Assembly: GCF_024505145.1 (NCBI RefSeq)
Contig: NZ_JANIAA010000021.1
Coordinates: 89,426 to 153,425 of the forward strand
Reading direction: 5' to 3'
Length of the DNA stretch: 64,000 bases
From: Streptomyces rugosispiralis
GTDB taxonomy: Bacteria; Actinomycetota; Actinomycetes; Streptomycetales; Streptomycetaceae
Below are positions 1-7,722 of the stretch, piece by piece (the first letter of the stretch is position 1; each line of letters starts with the position of its first letter). The notes under the pieces are model-generated. The model saw nothing but the letters and a program-made list of their open reading frames with translations, did not search any database and was not told the origin of the DNA. Both the position numbers and the translations under genes were made by a program.

Positions 1-40
1 CGGCGTGGTCGGCGCGTACGTCGGAGGGCGGGGTGTGCAT
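1..40 (-). CDS. possible 5' end of a gene running off the left edge
   Basis: An ATG read on the minus strand at 40-38 opens a frame that stays open to the window edge (13 codons, beginning MHTPPSD). The AT-richer stretch at 40-75 would suit a promoter. Only the first codons are visible, so no product can be named, and the call rests only on an open frame and its position. Confidence 0.2.
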   Translation of the reverse strand, partial: MHTPPSDVRADHA

Positions 41-154
41 GAAACAGCACATTAGTTCTGATCGCCTGGGTTTCGGAAAGGGCTCGGCCCTGCCTGTGGA
101 AAACCTGTGGAAACGCCGGAGGCCACCGGAAGGGGGCGCGGCTAGGCTCGCCCG

Positions 155-667
155 GTGTCCACCGTCATAGCCGCCATGATCACCGCCGTCGTCGGCATCC
201 TCGGCACCCTCTTCGCGCCCCTCCTCCAGCAGCGCATGACGGCACGTCAGCGGGTGGAGGACGCGCTCACCGAGGACCGGCGGCGCCGCTTCGAGGAGCG
301 CCGGGCCGCCTACACCGCGATGAACCGCGCATCCCGGCAGTTCCACACCCTCCTCAAGGACGCGCTGCACCGGATCCGCGACGACGTGTACGCGGACGAG
401 GACCGCGTCCGGCTCGAGGAGGCCCGCCGCGACTACCGGGACCGTTACGCCGAGGCCCAGATGATCGTCCCCGAGCGGGTCCTGGAAGCGTCCCGCGAGC
501 TCAATGCGGTGCTCGCCGGGATCGACGCGATGGCCAAACGGATCGATCGCGGGCTGCAGTACGACGGCGAGACGGCGGCGGGCGCGCTGCTGGAGCTGAA
601 GGAGGCCGAGCCCCGGCTCTCGGCGATGCGCCGGATCATGCGGGAGGACCTGGGCATCTTCGACTGA
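155..667 (+). CDS. hypothetical membrane-anchored coiled-coil protein
   Basis: 170 aa from a GTG start (VSTVIAAMITAVVGILG). Residues 3-24 form one hydrophobic helix. The rest is almost wholly charged and helical, rich in E, R, K and A, and looks like a cytoplasmic coiled coil of about 140 residues. No enzymatic motif is visible. It stands alone, 110 bases before the next gene. Third-position GC is high, as expected of a real gene here. Proteins of this design (single N-terminal helix plus coiled coil) are common as uncharacterised Streptomyces proteins. I cannot assign a role. Confidence 0.7.
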   Translation: MSTVIAAMITAVVGILGTLFAPLLQQRMTARQRVEDALTEDRRRRFEERRAAYTAMNRASRQFHTLLKDALHRIRDDVYADEDRVRLEEARRDYRDRYAEAQMIVPERVLEASRELNAVLAGIDAMAKRIDRGLQYDGETAAGALLELKEAEPRLSAMRRIMREDLGIFD

Positions 668-776
668 GGCCGGGGACCGGTGCCACGGCCATGACCTCGG
701 GGGTAATCGACGCTCCGGGCGGGGCGCGGCAGGCTGATCCGCGTCCGCCGGTCTGCCTGGAACACTTGGAGGAGCC

Positions 777-1139
777 ATGCCCGCCGCCTACGCGCTCGCG
801 CATCTGCACGGCCGCAGCCCGCACCCCGACGTCATCGAGTACCTGGAGCGGATCCAGGCCACCCTCGACCCCTTCCACGGCCGGTTCCTCATCCACGGCG
901 ACACGCTGGAGGTGGTCGAGGGGGAGTGGCCGGGCAGTGTGGTGCTGATCGAGTTCCCGGGCGGGATGGCGGACGCCCGCGAGTGGTACGCGTCGCCCGC
1001 CTACCAGGACATCCTGGCGCTGCGCACCGACCACATCCACGGCGATGTGATCCTGGCCGACGGCGTGGGCCCCGGCTACGACCCGCTGAAGCGAGCCGAG
1101 AAGCTGCGGTCCGCGGACCCCACCGGGTACGCCCACTAG
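777..1139 (+). CDS. DUF1330 family protein
   Basis: 120 aa, preceded by GGAGGAG at a good distance from the ATG. The segment ending VLIEFPGGMADAREWYASPAYQDIL is typical of the DUF1330 ferredoxin-like (dimeric alpha-beta barrel) fold, with the family hallmark of a small residue plus WY-SPAYQ followed by an R-x-D pair. The family has no established reaction. DUF1330 proteins are usually about 95-100 aa, so this one carries a short C-terminal tail. It appears monocistronic. Confidence 0.8.
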   Translation: MPAAYALAHLHGRSPHPDVIEYLERIQATLDPFHGRFLIHGDTLEVVEGEWPGSVVLIEFPGGMADAREWYASPAYQDILALRTDHIHGDVILADGVGPGYDPLKRAEKLRSADPTGYAH

Positions 1140-1583
1140 CGACCACGCCGTCCGGCGGACCCTTCCCGCAGCATCGATATGCGGCTCCGCCGCGTGGTGG
1201 GGCTCCGCGCCAGCCCTCAGCCTCCGGCACGTGTACCGGTGGCTGATCGCGGTCGGGGTGTCGGCGTGGCGGATGTTTGGGCGGGCGGACCATTCCGCTC
1301 CCCGCGCCTTCCTGGGGCGTGCGGCTCCGGCGCGTGGTGGGGCTCCGCGCCGGATTCTGGGGTCGACGGGTCGGCCGTCGTCGTCGTGAGCACCTGTACC
1401 GGGGGCCGGTGGTGGTCGGGGCGGCGGCGTGGCGGATGACCGTGCGCGTCCGGGGTCGTCCTGCCGGGGTCTGGGGCGGAGCCCCAGTTGAGGGAAGGGG
1501 CGGGTAGGGGAAAGCAGCCCGCCGCAGGCGTCATGGTCCGTCGGACACCCTTAGCCGGCCCGCGCACGCGCCGCCCCCGGCGG
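1140..1583. repeat. gene-free spacer with a diverged direct duplication
   Basis: No convincing gene lies between the DUF1330 gene and the 3' end of the gamma-glutamyltransferase gene. A 31-base segment at 1181-1211 recurs at 1321-1351 with one mismatch. The sequence after each copy (about 1228-1275 and 1391-1438) is also recognisably related, ending in the same GGCGTGGCGGATG. This makes a diverged duplication of roughly 100 bases with a period near 140-160. The stretch at about 1470-1530 resembles the repeat-rich spacer at 63880-63935. Confidence 0.6.
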
Positions 1584-3449
1584 TCAGCGGCCCACCGCGT
1601 AGCCCTGCGCACCGCGCGGGTTGGCGGCGGCGAGCAGGACGCCCGTCTCCGGGTCGCGGGCGACCGCGCACAGGCGGCCCTCCGACCAGGGCCCGCCGAC
1701 CACCACATCGTGGCCGCGGCGCCGGAGTTCCGCTACCGCGGGCTCGCCGATGCGGGACTCCACGACCACCCGGCCCGCCGTCATCGCCCGGGGGTGGAAG
1801 GAGCCGGGGAAGGACTCCTGGTGCCAGTTGGGGGCGTCGATCGCGCCCTGCAGATCCAGCCCGGAGCGCACCCGCGCCCGTAGCGCGACGCCGAGGAAGA
1901 AGTGGGTGCTCCACTGGTCCTGCTGGTCGCCGCCGGGAGTGCCGAAGGCCATGACGGGAATGTCGTCGCGCAGCGCGAGCGAGGGGGTGAGGGTGGTGCG
2001 GGGGCGGCGGCCGGGGGTGAGGGAGTTGGGCAGGCCGGGGTCCAGCCAGGTCATCTGGAGCCGGGTGCCGAGCGGGAAACCCAGCGCGGGGATGACGGGG
2101 TTGGACTGCAGCCAGCCGCCGCTGGGCGTGGCCGCGACCATGTTGCCCCAGCGGTCCACCACGTCGAGGTGGCAGGTGTCGCCCCGGGTCACCCCGTCCG
2201 GCCCGACCGCCGGATCGCCGTGCACCGGTCCCTCCAGGCCCAGGCCCAGGTCCCCTCCGCCGACCGTCGGCTCGCCGCCGCCCGGCCCGGCGGCCGGTCC
2301 GTCCGCCCCGGACGCGGCGCGGGCCACCGCGGCCAGCGCCTGCTTGCTCAGGCGCGGCGTACGGCCCCCGGGGTGCCCGGGGCGCAGCTCGTACGAGGCC
2401 CGTTCGCCGATCAGCGCCCGCCGTTCGTCGTTGTACGGACGCGAGAGCAGCTCCGTCAGCGGCACGTCGGCGGCGTCCCCGTACCACGCCTCGCGGTCGG
2501 CCATGGCCAGCTTGCCGCCCTCGATGAGGAGGTGCAGGAAGTCCGGCGTGCCCAGGTCGGCCTCGGTCAGCCCGTACGGCAGCAGGGCGAGTTGCTGGAG
2601 CAGTACCGGCCCCTGGCTCCAGGGCCCGGCCTTGCACACGGTCCAGCCGTTCCAGAAGTGGCGGACCGGCGGCTCGTACGTGGCCTCGAAGGCGGCCAGG
2701 TCGTCCCCGGTCATGGTCCCGGCGTTGCGCTGCCCGGACGAGTCCATCGCGGGCCGGGCCGCCGCGTCCGCCAGCTCCGCCGCGATGAAGCCCTCGCGCC
2801 AGACCCGGCGGGCCGCCTCGATCTGGGTCTCGCGCCCCGGCCCGGCCGCCTCCGCCTCGGCGATCAGCCGCCGCCAGGTGGCGGCCAGCGCGGGGTTGGT
2901 GAGCGGCCGTCCGGCGGCCGGGGACTTCCCGTCCGGCAGATACAGCTCGGCCGAGGTGGTCCACTCGGTCTCGAACAGCTCCCGCACGGTCTCGACCGTC
3001 TCCCCGATCCGCTCGACCGCCGGATGGCCGTGCTCGGCGTAGCCGATCGCGTACCGCAGCACCTCGGCGAGCCGCTTCGTACCGTGGTCGCGCAGCAGCA
3101 CCATCCAGGCGTCGAACGCACCGGGCACCGCCGCCGCGAGCGGGCCGGTGCCGGGGACGAGGTCGAGGCCGAGCCCGGTGTAGTGGTCGATGGTGGCCCC
3201 GGCGGGGGCCGGGCCCTGGCCGCACAGCACGGTGGGTTCGCCGCCCGCCGGGGCGAGGATGATCGGCACCTCACCGGCGGGCCCGTTCAGATGGGGCTCG
3301 ACCACATGCAGGACGAACCCGGCGGCCACGGCCGCGTCGAAGGCGTTGCCGCCGTCCTCCAGGACGGCCATGGCGGATTGCGAGGCCAGCCAGTGGGTGG
3401 AGGACACCATGCCATGGGTGCCTTGCAGGGTGGGCCGGGTGGTGAACAT
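1584..3449 (-). CDS. ggt: gamma-glutamyltransferase family protein
   Basis: 621 aa. The enzyme class cleaves gamma-glutamyl bonds (glutathione and related peptides) by autoprocessing at a threonine that becomes the N-terminal nucleophile of the small subunit. Here GDTCHLDVVD places that threonine at about residue 425, followed by the family G-N-M-V-A-A-T-P-S-G-G segment. The start was set at 3449 (MFTTRPTLQG) because an AGGAG lies 9 bases upstream. The longer open frame upstream is only the translation of a hexamer-like repeat. No signal peptide is visible from this start, so the protein may be cytoplasmic. It is the last gene of the peptide-importer operon, 125 bases after the ATPase gene, suggesting that imported gamma-glutamyl compounds are its substrates (inference). 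Confidence 0.88.
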   Translation of the reverse strand: MFTTRPTLQGTHGMVSSTHWLASQSAMAVLEDGGNAFDAAVAAGFVLHVVEPHLNGPAGEVPIILAPAGGEPTVLCGQGPAPAGATIDHYTGLGLDLVPGTGPLAAAVPGAFDAWMVLLRDHGTKRLAEVLRYAIGYAEHGHPAVERIGETVETVRELFETEWTTSAELYLPDGKSPAAGRPLTNPALAATWRRLIAEAEAAGPGRETQIEAARRVWREGFIAAELADAAARPAMDSSGQRNAGTMTGDDLAAFEATYEPPVRHFWNGWTVCKAGPWSQGPVLLQQLALLPYGLTEADLGTPDFLHLLIEGGKLAMADREAWYGDAADVPLTELLSRPYNDERRALIGERASYELRPGHPGGRTPRLSKQALAAVARAASGADGPAAGPGGGEPTVGGGDLGLGLEGPVHGDPAVGPDGVTRGDTCHLDVVDRWGNMVAATPSGGWLQSNPVIPALGFPLGTRLQMTWLDPGLPNSLTPGRRPRTTLTPSLALRDDIPVMAFGTPGGDQQDQWSTHFFLGVALRARVRSGLDLQGAIDAPNWHQESFPGSFHPRAMTAGRVVVESRIGEPAVAELRRRGHDVVVGGPWSEGRLCAVARDPETGVLLAAANPRGAQGYAVGR

Positions 3450-3476
3450 GTCGGCAGGCTCCTGGTCTCGTACGAA

Positions 3477-3568
3477 TGCGCGTGCGAGTGCGGGTGCGGG
3501 TGCGAGTGCGAGTGCGGATACGGGTGCGGATACGGGTGCGGGTGCGAGTGCGGATACGGGTGTGCGGG
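3477..3568. repeat. hexamer-type tandem array between dppF and ggt
   Basis: About 90 bases made of variants of a six-base unit (GAGTGC, GGGTGC, GGATAC) in tandem. The array fills the gap between the ATPase stop codon and the ribosome-binding site of ggt. It contains no stop codons in some frames, which explains spurious N-terminal extensions of ggt rich in Ala-Pro or Arg-Thr. It is a simple-sequence expansion, not a CRISPR array. Confidence 0.85.
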
Positions 3569-3574
3569 CGGGGC

Positions 3575-4630
3575 TCACGGTCCTCGGAAGGCAGCGGCGT
3601 TCTCGGGGGCCGAGGCATCGGGCGCGGTGCCGTCGTCCGCCACCAGATGGCAGGAGACCTGGCGACGGCCACTGCCCTCCGCGAGCCGCCGCAGCACGGG
3701 CGGCTCGGTGCGGCAGCGGTCGACGGCGAGCGGACAGCGGGTGTGGAAGCGGCAGCCGCTCGGCGGATCCAGCGGACTGGGCAGCTCCCCGCTGAGCACG
3801 ATCCGGGCGCGCGACCGCTGCGCGGCCGGGTCCGGCACCGGGGCCGCGGACAGCAGGGCCTGGGTGTACGGATGCTTGGGGTCGGCGAACAGCTCGGCGG
3901 CCGGGGCCTGTTCCACCAGCTGCCCCAGATACATCACGGCGATCCGATCCGCGAGGTACTCCACGGCGGCCAGGTCATGGGTGATGAACAGACAGCCGAA
4001 CCGCCGCTCCCGCTGGAGGTCCGCCAGCAGATTGAGCACCGACGCCTGGACGGAGACGTCCAGCGCCGACGTCGGCTCGTCGGCCACCAGCAACTGGGGA
4101 TCGACCGACAGCGCGCGGGCGATCGAGACCCGCTGCCGCTGCCCGCCGGAGAGTTCATGGGGCCGCCGCCGCGCCAGTTCGGGCCGCAGCCCCACCTGGG
4201 CCAGCAGCGCGGCGACCCGGTCGCGCAGCGCGTCGCCGGAGGCCAGGCGGTGCAGCCGCAGCGGCTGGCCGACGATGGCGCCCACGGTCATCCGGGGGTC
4301 GAGCGAGGCGGACGGGTCCTGGAAGACCAGGTGGAAGTCCTTGCGCAGCGGCCGCAGCGCCCGCTTCGAAAGACGGGTCACATCGCGGCCGTTGATCGTC
4401 ACCTGGCCCGCGGTGGGCCGGTCCAGCCGTACGGCGCACCGCCCCACCGTGGACTTGCCGCTGCCGGACTCCCCGACCAGGCCGACGATCTCGCCCCGGC
4501 CGATGCTGAGGCTGACCCCGTCGACCGCCCTGACGGTGCCGGCGGGACCGGTGAAGTGGCGGACCAGGCCGTTGATGTCGAGTACTGCGTCAGCCCGCGA
4601 CGCCTGCGCGGGCGCGACGGCGGCGGTCAT
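3575..4630 (-). CDS. peptide ABC transporter ATP-binding protein (DppF/OppF type)
   Basis: 351 aa. Walker A is GESGSGKST, the signature is LSGGQRQRVSIARAL, and Walker B is LLVADEPTSALD. The C-terminal oligopeptide/dipeptide extension has the cysteine-containing GCRFHTRCPLA motif, which in some relatives binds an iron-sulfur cluster. It powers the importer together with the preceding ATPase. Its ATG overlaps the stop codon of the preceding gene (ATGA, 4 bases), so the two subunits are translationally coupled. Confidence 0.95.
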   Translation of the reverse strand: MTAAVAPAQASRADAVLDINGLVRHFTGPAGTVRAVDGVSLSIGRGEIVGLVGESGSGKSTVGRCAVRLDRPTAGQVTINGRDVTRLSKRALRPLRKDFHLVFQDPSASLDPRMTVGAIVGQPLRLHRLASGDALRDRVAALLAQVGLRPELARRRPHELSGGQRQRVSIARALSVDPQLLVADEPTSALDVSVQASVLNLLADLQRERRFGCLFITHDLAAVEYLADRIAVMYLGQLVEQAPAAELFADPKHPYTQALLSAAPVPDPAAQRSRARIVLSGELPSPLDPPSGCRFHTRCPLAVDRCRTEPPVLRRLAEGSGRRQVSCHLVADDGTAPDASAPENAAAFRGP

Positions 4631-5817
4631 GAGGCGGCCTCCTGTCCGGGGTGTCCGGGGTGTCCGGGACGTTCGCGGCGTTCAGGTTGTTCAGGTTGTT
4701 CAGGTTGTCCGGGGTGTTCGGGGTGTTCGGGGTGCACCGGCACCGGATACCAGCACGCGGCCTCGTGTGGCTCAGCGCGCTCAGAGCGCCCGTACCGTTC
4801 GTACCCCTCGCGCCGCTCATCCCGCTCGCGCAACGCCCGCAGCGCGGGCCTCTGCTCCCCGCACCGCTCGTCGGCGTAGGAGCAGCGGGGCTGGAAGGTG
4901 CAGCGGTCGGGCTGTTCGGTGAGGCTCGGCACCAGTCCGGGGATCTCCTGGAGCCGCCCCCGCCCGCCCTCCGCCCGCCGCCGGCCGGGCACCGGCACCG
5001 CGCCGAGCAGCCCGCGGGTGTACGGGTGGCGGGGCGCGCCGAACAGCTCGTCCACCGGGGCCTGTTCGACGCCCCGGCCCGCGTACATCACCAGCACCCG
5101 GTCGGCGATGTCGGCGACCACGCCCAGATCGTGGGTGATCAGCACGATCGCGGTGCCGAGCCGCTCCCGCAGGGACTGCAGCACCTCCAGGATGCCCGCC
5201 TGCACGGTGACGTCCAGCGCGGTGGTGGGCTCGTCGGCGATGAGCACGGCCGGGTCGCAGGCGATCGCGATGGCGATCATCACCCGCTGCCGCATTCCAC
5301 CGCTGAGCTGGTGCGGATAGTCGCGGGCCCGCTGCGCGGGGGCGGGGATGCCGACGAGGTCGAGCAGGTCCACGGCCCGCTCGCGCGCCTCCCGGCGGCC
5401 GATCCCCTGATGGCGCCGGAGGACCTCGCCGACCTGGCGGCCGATGGTGAGGACGGGGTTCAGCGAGGTCATCGGCTCCTGGAAGATCATCGCCAGCTCC
5501 CGGCCGCGGACGTCCCGCAACTCGCTCTCGTCGGCTCCCACCAGCTCGCGTCCGCCCAGCCGGATGGAGCCGCCGACGCTCGCGGTGGGCGGCAGCAGCC
5601 CCATGACGGCGGTGGAGGTCACGGACTTGCCGCAGCCCGACTCGCCGACCACGGCCAGCACTTCACCGGGGGCGATGTCGTACGACAGCCCGTCCACCGC
5701 GTGGACCACGCGGGTCGGGGTGCGGAAGACCACGGACAGATCCCGGACGCTCAGGGCAGGGGACGCGGTGGACGGCGCGGTGGACGGCGCGGTGGACGGC
5801 GCGGTGGGCGTGGTCAT
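4627..5817 (-). CDS. peptide ABC transporter ATP-binding protein (DppD/OppD type)
   Basis: 396 aa, start at 5817, where its ATG overlaps the TGA of the permease gene. Walker A is GESGCGKS, the signature is LSGGMRQRVMIAIAIA, and Walker B is VLIADEPTTALD. The C-terminal cysteine motif (CTFQPRCSYADERC) is intact. Both ends are expanded by short repeats. The N-terminus has a fourfold TAPS-type repeat (12-base unit near 5765-5806). The last about 40 residues are made of PEH, PEQ and PGH triplets from 9-base repeats at about 4642-4735. Neither expansion touches the catalytic core, so the protein is probably active. Confidence 0.94.
   Translation of the reverse strand: MTTPTAPSTAPSTAPSTASPALSVRDLSVVFRTPTRVVHAVDGLSYDIAPGEVLAVVGESGCGKSVTSTAVMGLLPPTASVGGSIRLGGRELVGADESELRDVRGRELAMIFQEPMTSLNPVLTIGRQVGEVLRRHQGIGRREARERAVDLLDLVGIPAPAQRARDYPHQLSGGMRQRVMIAIAIACDPAVLIADEPTTALDVTVQAGILEVLQSLRERLGTAIVLITHDLGVVADIADRVLVMYAGRGVEQAPVDELFGAPRHPYTRGLLGAVPVPGRRRAEGGRGRLQEIPGLVPSLTEQPDRCTFQPRCSYADERCGEQRPALRALRERDERREGYERYGRSERAEPHEAACWYPVPVHPEHPEHPGQPEQPEQPERRERPGHPGHPGQEAAS
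4642..4735. repeat. 9-base tandem repeats inside the dppD 3' end
   Basis: Three related 9-base units (TGTCCGGGG, TTGTTCAGG and TGTTCGGGG) each occur about three times in a row. Being multiples of three they stay in frame, and they give a Pro-Glu-His/Gln-Pro-Gly tail to the ATPase. Confidence 0.85.
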
Positions 5818-6707
5818 CGGCTGTCTCCCTGGGGGTCGAGGATGTCGCGCAGCCCGTCCCCGAGCAGATTGAACGCGAGCGTCGCGGCGATGATCGCCAG
5901 GCCCGGGAAGACCGCCATCCAGGGCGCGGCGGCGATGTACGCCTGGGCGCTGGAGAGCATCACCCCGAGCGAGGGGGACGGCGGCTGGACGCCGAGGCCG
6001 AGGAAGCTCAGCAGCGCCTCGCCGATGATCGCGGTGGGGATGCCCACGGTGGCCTGGACGGTCAGCGCGGACAGCGCGCCGGGGAGGATGTGGCGGAAGA
6101 GCACGGTGCCGTCGCCGCCGCCGTTGGCCACGGCCGCCGCCACATAGTCGAGGTGTTTCAGCCGCAGGGTCTCCGCCCGGGTGATCCGGATGACGGCCGG
6201 GATCTGCGAGACGCCGACCGCGATCGTGGCGTTCAGCAGCGACGGCCCGAGGATCGTGGCCAGGCCCACCGCCAGCACCAGGAAGGGGAAGGCGAGCAGG
6301 GTGTCGGTGAGCCGGGAGACCACCGAGTCGGCGAACCGCCCGTAGTAGCCCGCGAGCAGCCCGAGCGGCACTCCGGCCGCGAAGGCCAGCGCCACCGCGA
6401 GCAGCCCGATCTGCAGCGAGGCCCGCACCCCGTACACCACTCGGGAGAGCTGATCGCGGCCCAGGTCGTCGGTGCCCAGCCAGTGGGCCCAGCCCGGCGG
6501 CCGGAGGGCGGCCGCGAAGTCGGGGCGGGCCGGGTCGTACGGCGCGATGAGCGGTGCGCACACCGCGATCAGCACCAGGACCGCGGCGGCCACGGCCCCG
6601 GTGAGGGCCAGCTTGTTGCGGGTCAGCAGCCGGAGCCGGGACAGCGGGGCGAGCGGGGCCCGCTCTCGCTCCTCGGCGGCGGGAAGGGCGGTGGCGGCGG
6701 CGCTCAC
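5814..6707 (-). CDS. peptide ABC transporter permease (DppC type)
   Basis: 297 aa from a GTG at 6707 (VSAAATALPAAEE), chosen because GGAGG lies 7 bases upstream and homologous permeases begin shortly before RNKLALTG. It has about six membrane helices. The conserved HWLGTDDLGRDQLSRVVYG segment and the cytoplasmic EAA loop (HLDYVAAAVANGGGDGTVLFRHILP) identify it as the DppC/OppC half of the translocation pore. It sits 64 bases downstream of the dppB-type gene, an unusually large gap that is filled by degenerate copies of the gene junction itself. Confidence 0.93.
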   Translation of the reverse strand: MSAAATALPAAEERERAPLAPLSRLRLLTRNKLALTGAVAAAVLVLIAVCAPLIAPYDPARPDFAAALRPPGWAHWLGTDDLGRDQLSRVVYGVRASLQIGLLAVALAFAAGVPLGLLAGYYGRFADSVVSRLTDTLLAFPFLVLAVGLATILGPSLLNATIAVGVSQIPAVIRITRAETLRLKHLDYVAAAVANGGGDGTVLFRHILPGALSALTVQATVGIPTAIIGEALLSFLGLGVQPPSPSLGVMLSSAQAYIAAAPWMAVFPGLAIIAATLAFNLLGDGLRDILDPQGDSR

Positions 6708-6795
6708 TGGGCACCTCCGAGGCCGATGCTCAACCGTGCGCCGTTCAACGGGGCAGCTCCGAACCGGATTCTCACTGGGCACCTCCGAGCCGGAT
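6703..6795. repeat. reiterated dppB/dppC junction
   Basis: A 19-base sequence (CTCACTGGGCACCTCCGAG on the plus strand) occurs at 6703-6721 and 6771-6789, with a third degenerate copy at about 6750-6768. On the coding strand one copy encodes the last residues and stop of dppB (LGGAQ-stop). The other supplies the GGAGG and GTG start of dppC. The arrangement looks like a roughly 26-base reiteration of an ancestral GTGA stop/start overlap. Confidence 0.8.
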
Positions 6796-7722
6796 ACGGG
6801 GGTCGATCACCGAATAGGCCAGGTCGACCAGGAGGTTGACGACGATGTAGGCGGTCGAGGTGAACAGCACCACGCCCTGCACCATGGCGTAGTCGCGGGA
6901 GAAGACCGCGTCGATGGTGAGCTTGCCGAAGCCCGGCAGGACGAAGATCTGCTCGGTGACCACCGCGCCCGAGATGAGGTGCCCGAGCTGGAGCCCGAGC
7001 ACGGTCACCACGGTGACCAGGCTGTTGCGCAGGGCGTGCCCCATGATCACCTGGCGCCGGGAGAGCCCCTTGGCGCGTGCCGTGCGCACGTAGTCGGCGG
7101 ACAGCGAGCCCAGCATGGCCGCGCGCGTCTGCCGCATCACGACCGCCGCCAGACCGGAGCCGAGGACGATCACCGGGAGCACCATATGGCGCAGGTTCTC
7201 CATCGGGTCCACGCCGAACGGCACGAAACCGGAGGCGGCGAAGACCGGGACGGCGATCGCGAAGGCCAGGACGAGCACGATGCCGAGCCAGAAGGCGGGC
7301 ACCGAAAGCCCCAGCAGCGCCACCGCGTTGACCAGCCACTCCTCGGGCCGTCCGCGCCGGACCGCCGCCACCACCCCGGCGCCCACGCCGACCACGACCG
7401 CGAGCAGCAGGGACAGGGCGGACAGTTCGAGGGTGACGGGCAGCGCCTCCAGCACCGAGTCCAGGACCGGCAGCCCGGTGCGGGAGGAGACCCCGAGGTC
7501 GCCGGTGGCGGCGTGCCGCACATAGCGCACGTACTGCACCACGATGTTGTCGTCGAGCCCGTAGCTCTCGCGGATCTGGGCGATCGCCTCGGGCGTGGGC
7601 TCCTCCCCGGCCAGCGCGGTGGCGGTGTCGCCGGGCAGCGCCCGTACGCCGGCGAAGACCACGACGCTGACCAGGAAGAGGGTGATCAGCGATTCGCCGA
7701 GGCGGCGGATCGGATACGACAT
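6772..7722 (-). CDS. peptide ABC transporter permease (DppB type)
   Basis: 316 aa with about six membrane helices. The N-terminus (MSYPIRRLGESLITLFLVSVVVF) and the family motif LPGDTA are typical of DppB/OppB permeases. The EAA loop is ADYVRTARAKGLSRRQVIMGHALRNS. It forms the pore with DppC. Its ATG overlaps the binding-protein stop by one base (TGATG), implying coupled translation. Its last codons and stop are part of the repeated junction described separately. Confidence 0.94.
   Translation of the reverse strand: MSYPIRRLGESLITLFLVSVVVFAGVRALPGDTATALAGEEPTPEAIAQIRESYGLDDNIVVQYVRYVRHAATGDLGVSSRTGLPVLDSVLEALPVTLELSALSLLLAVVVGVGAGVVAAVRRGRPEEWLVNAVALLGLSVPAFWLGIVLVLAFAIAVPVFAASGFVPFGVDPMENLRHMVLPVIVLGSGLAAVVMRQTRAAMLGSLSADYVRTARAKGLSRRQVIMGHALRNSLVTVVTVLGLQLGHLISGAVVTEQIFVLPGFGKLTIDAVFSRDYAMVQGVVLFTSTAYIVVNLLVDLAYSVIDPRIRLGGAQ

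Noticed and set aside
3477..3568. CRISPR-like array
   Set aside because: Units are six bases and contiguous with no unique spacers. It is a simple tandem repeat.
1902..4922. Open frame of about 1000 codons on the plus strand across the ggt/dppF region
   Set aside because: It is antisense to two well-supported genes. Its product is low-complexity with no domain, and its length follows from high GC.
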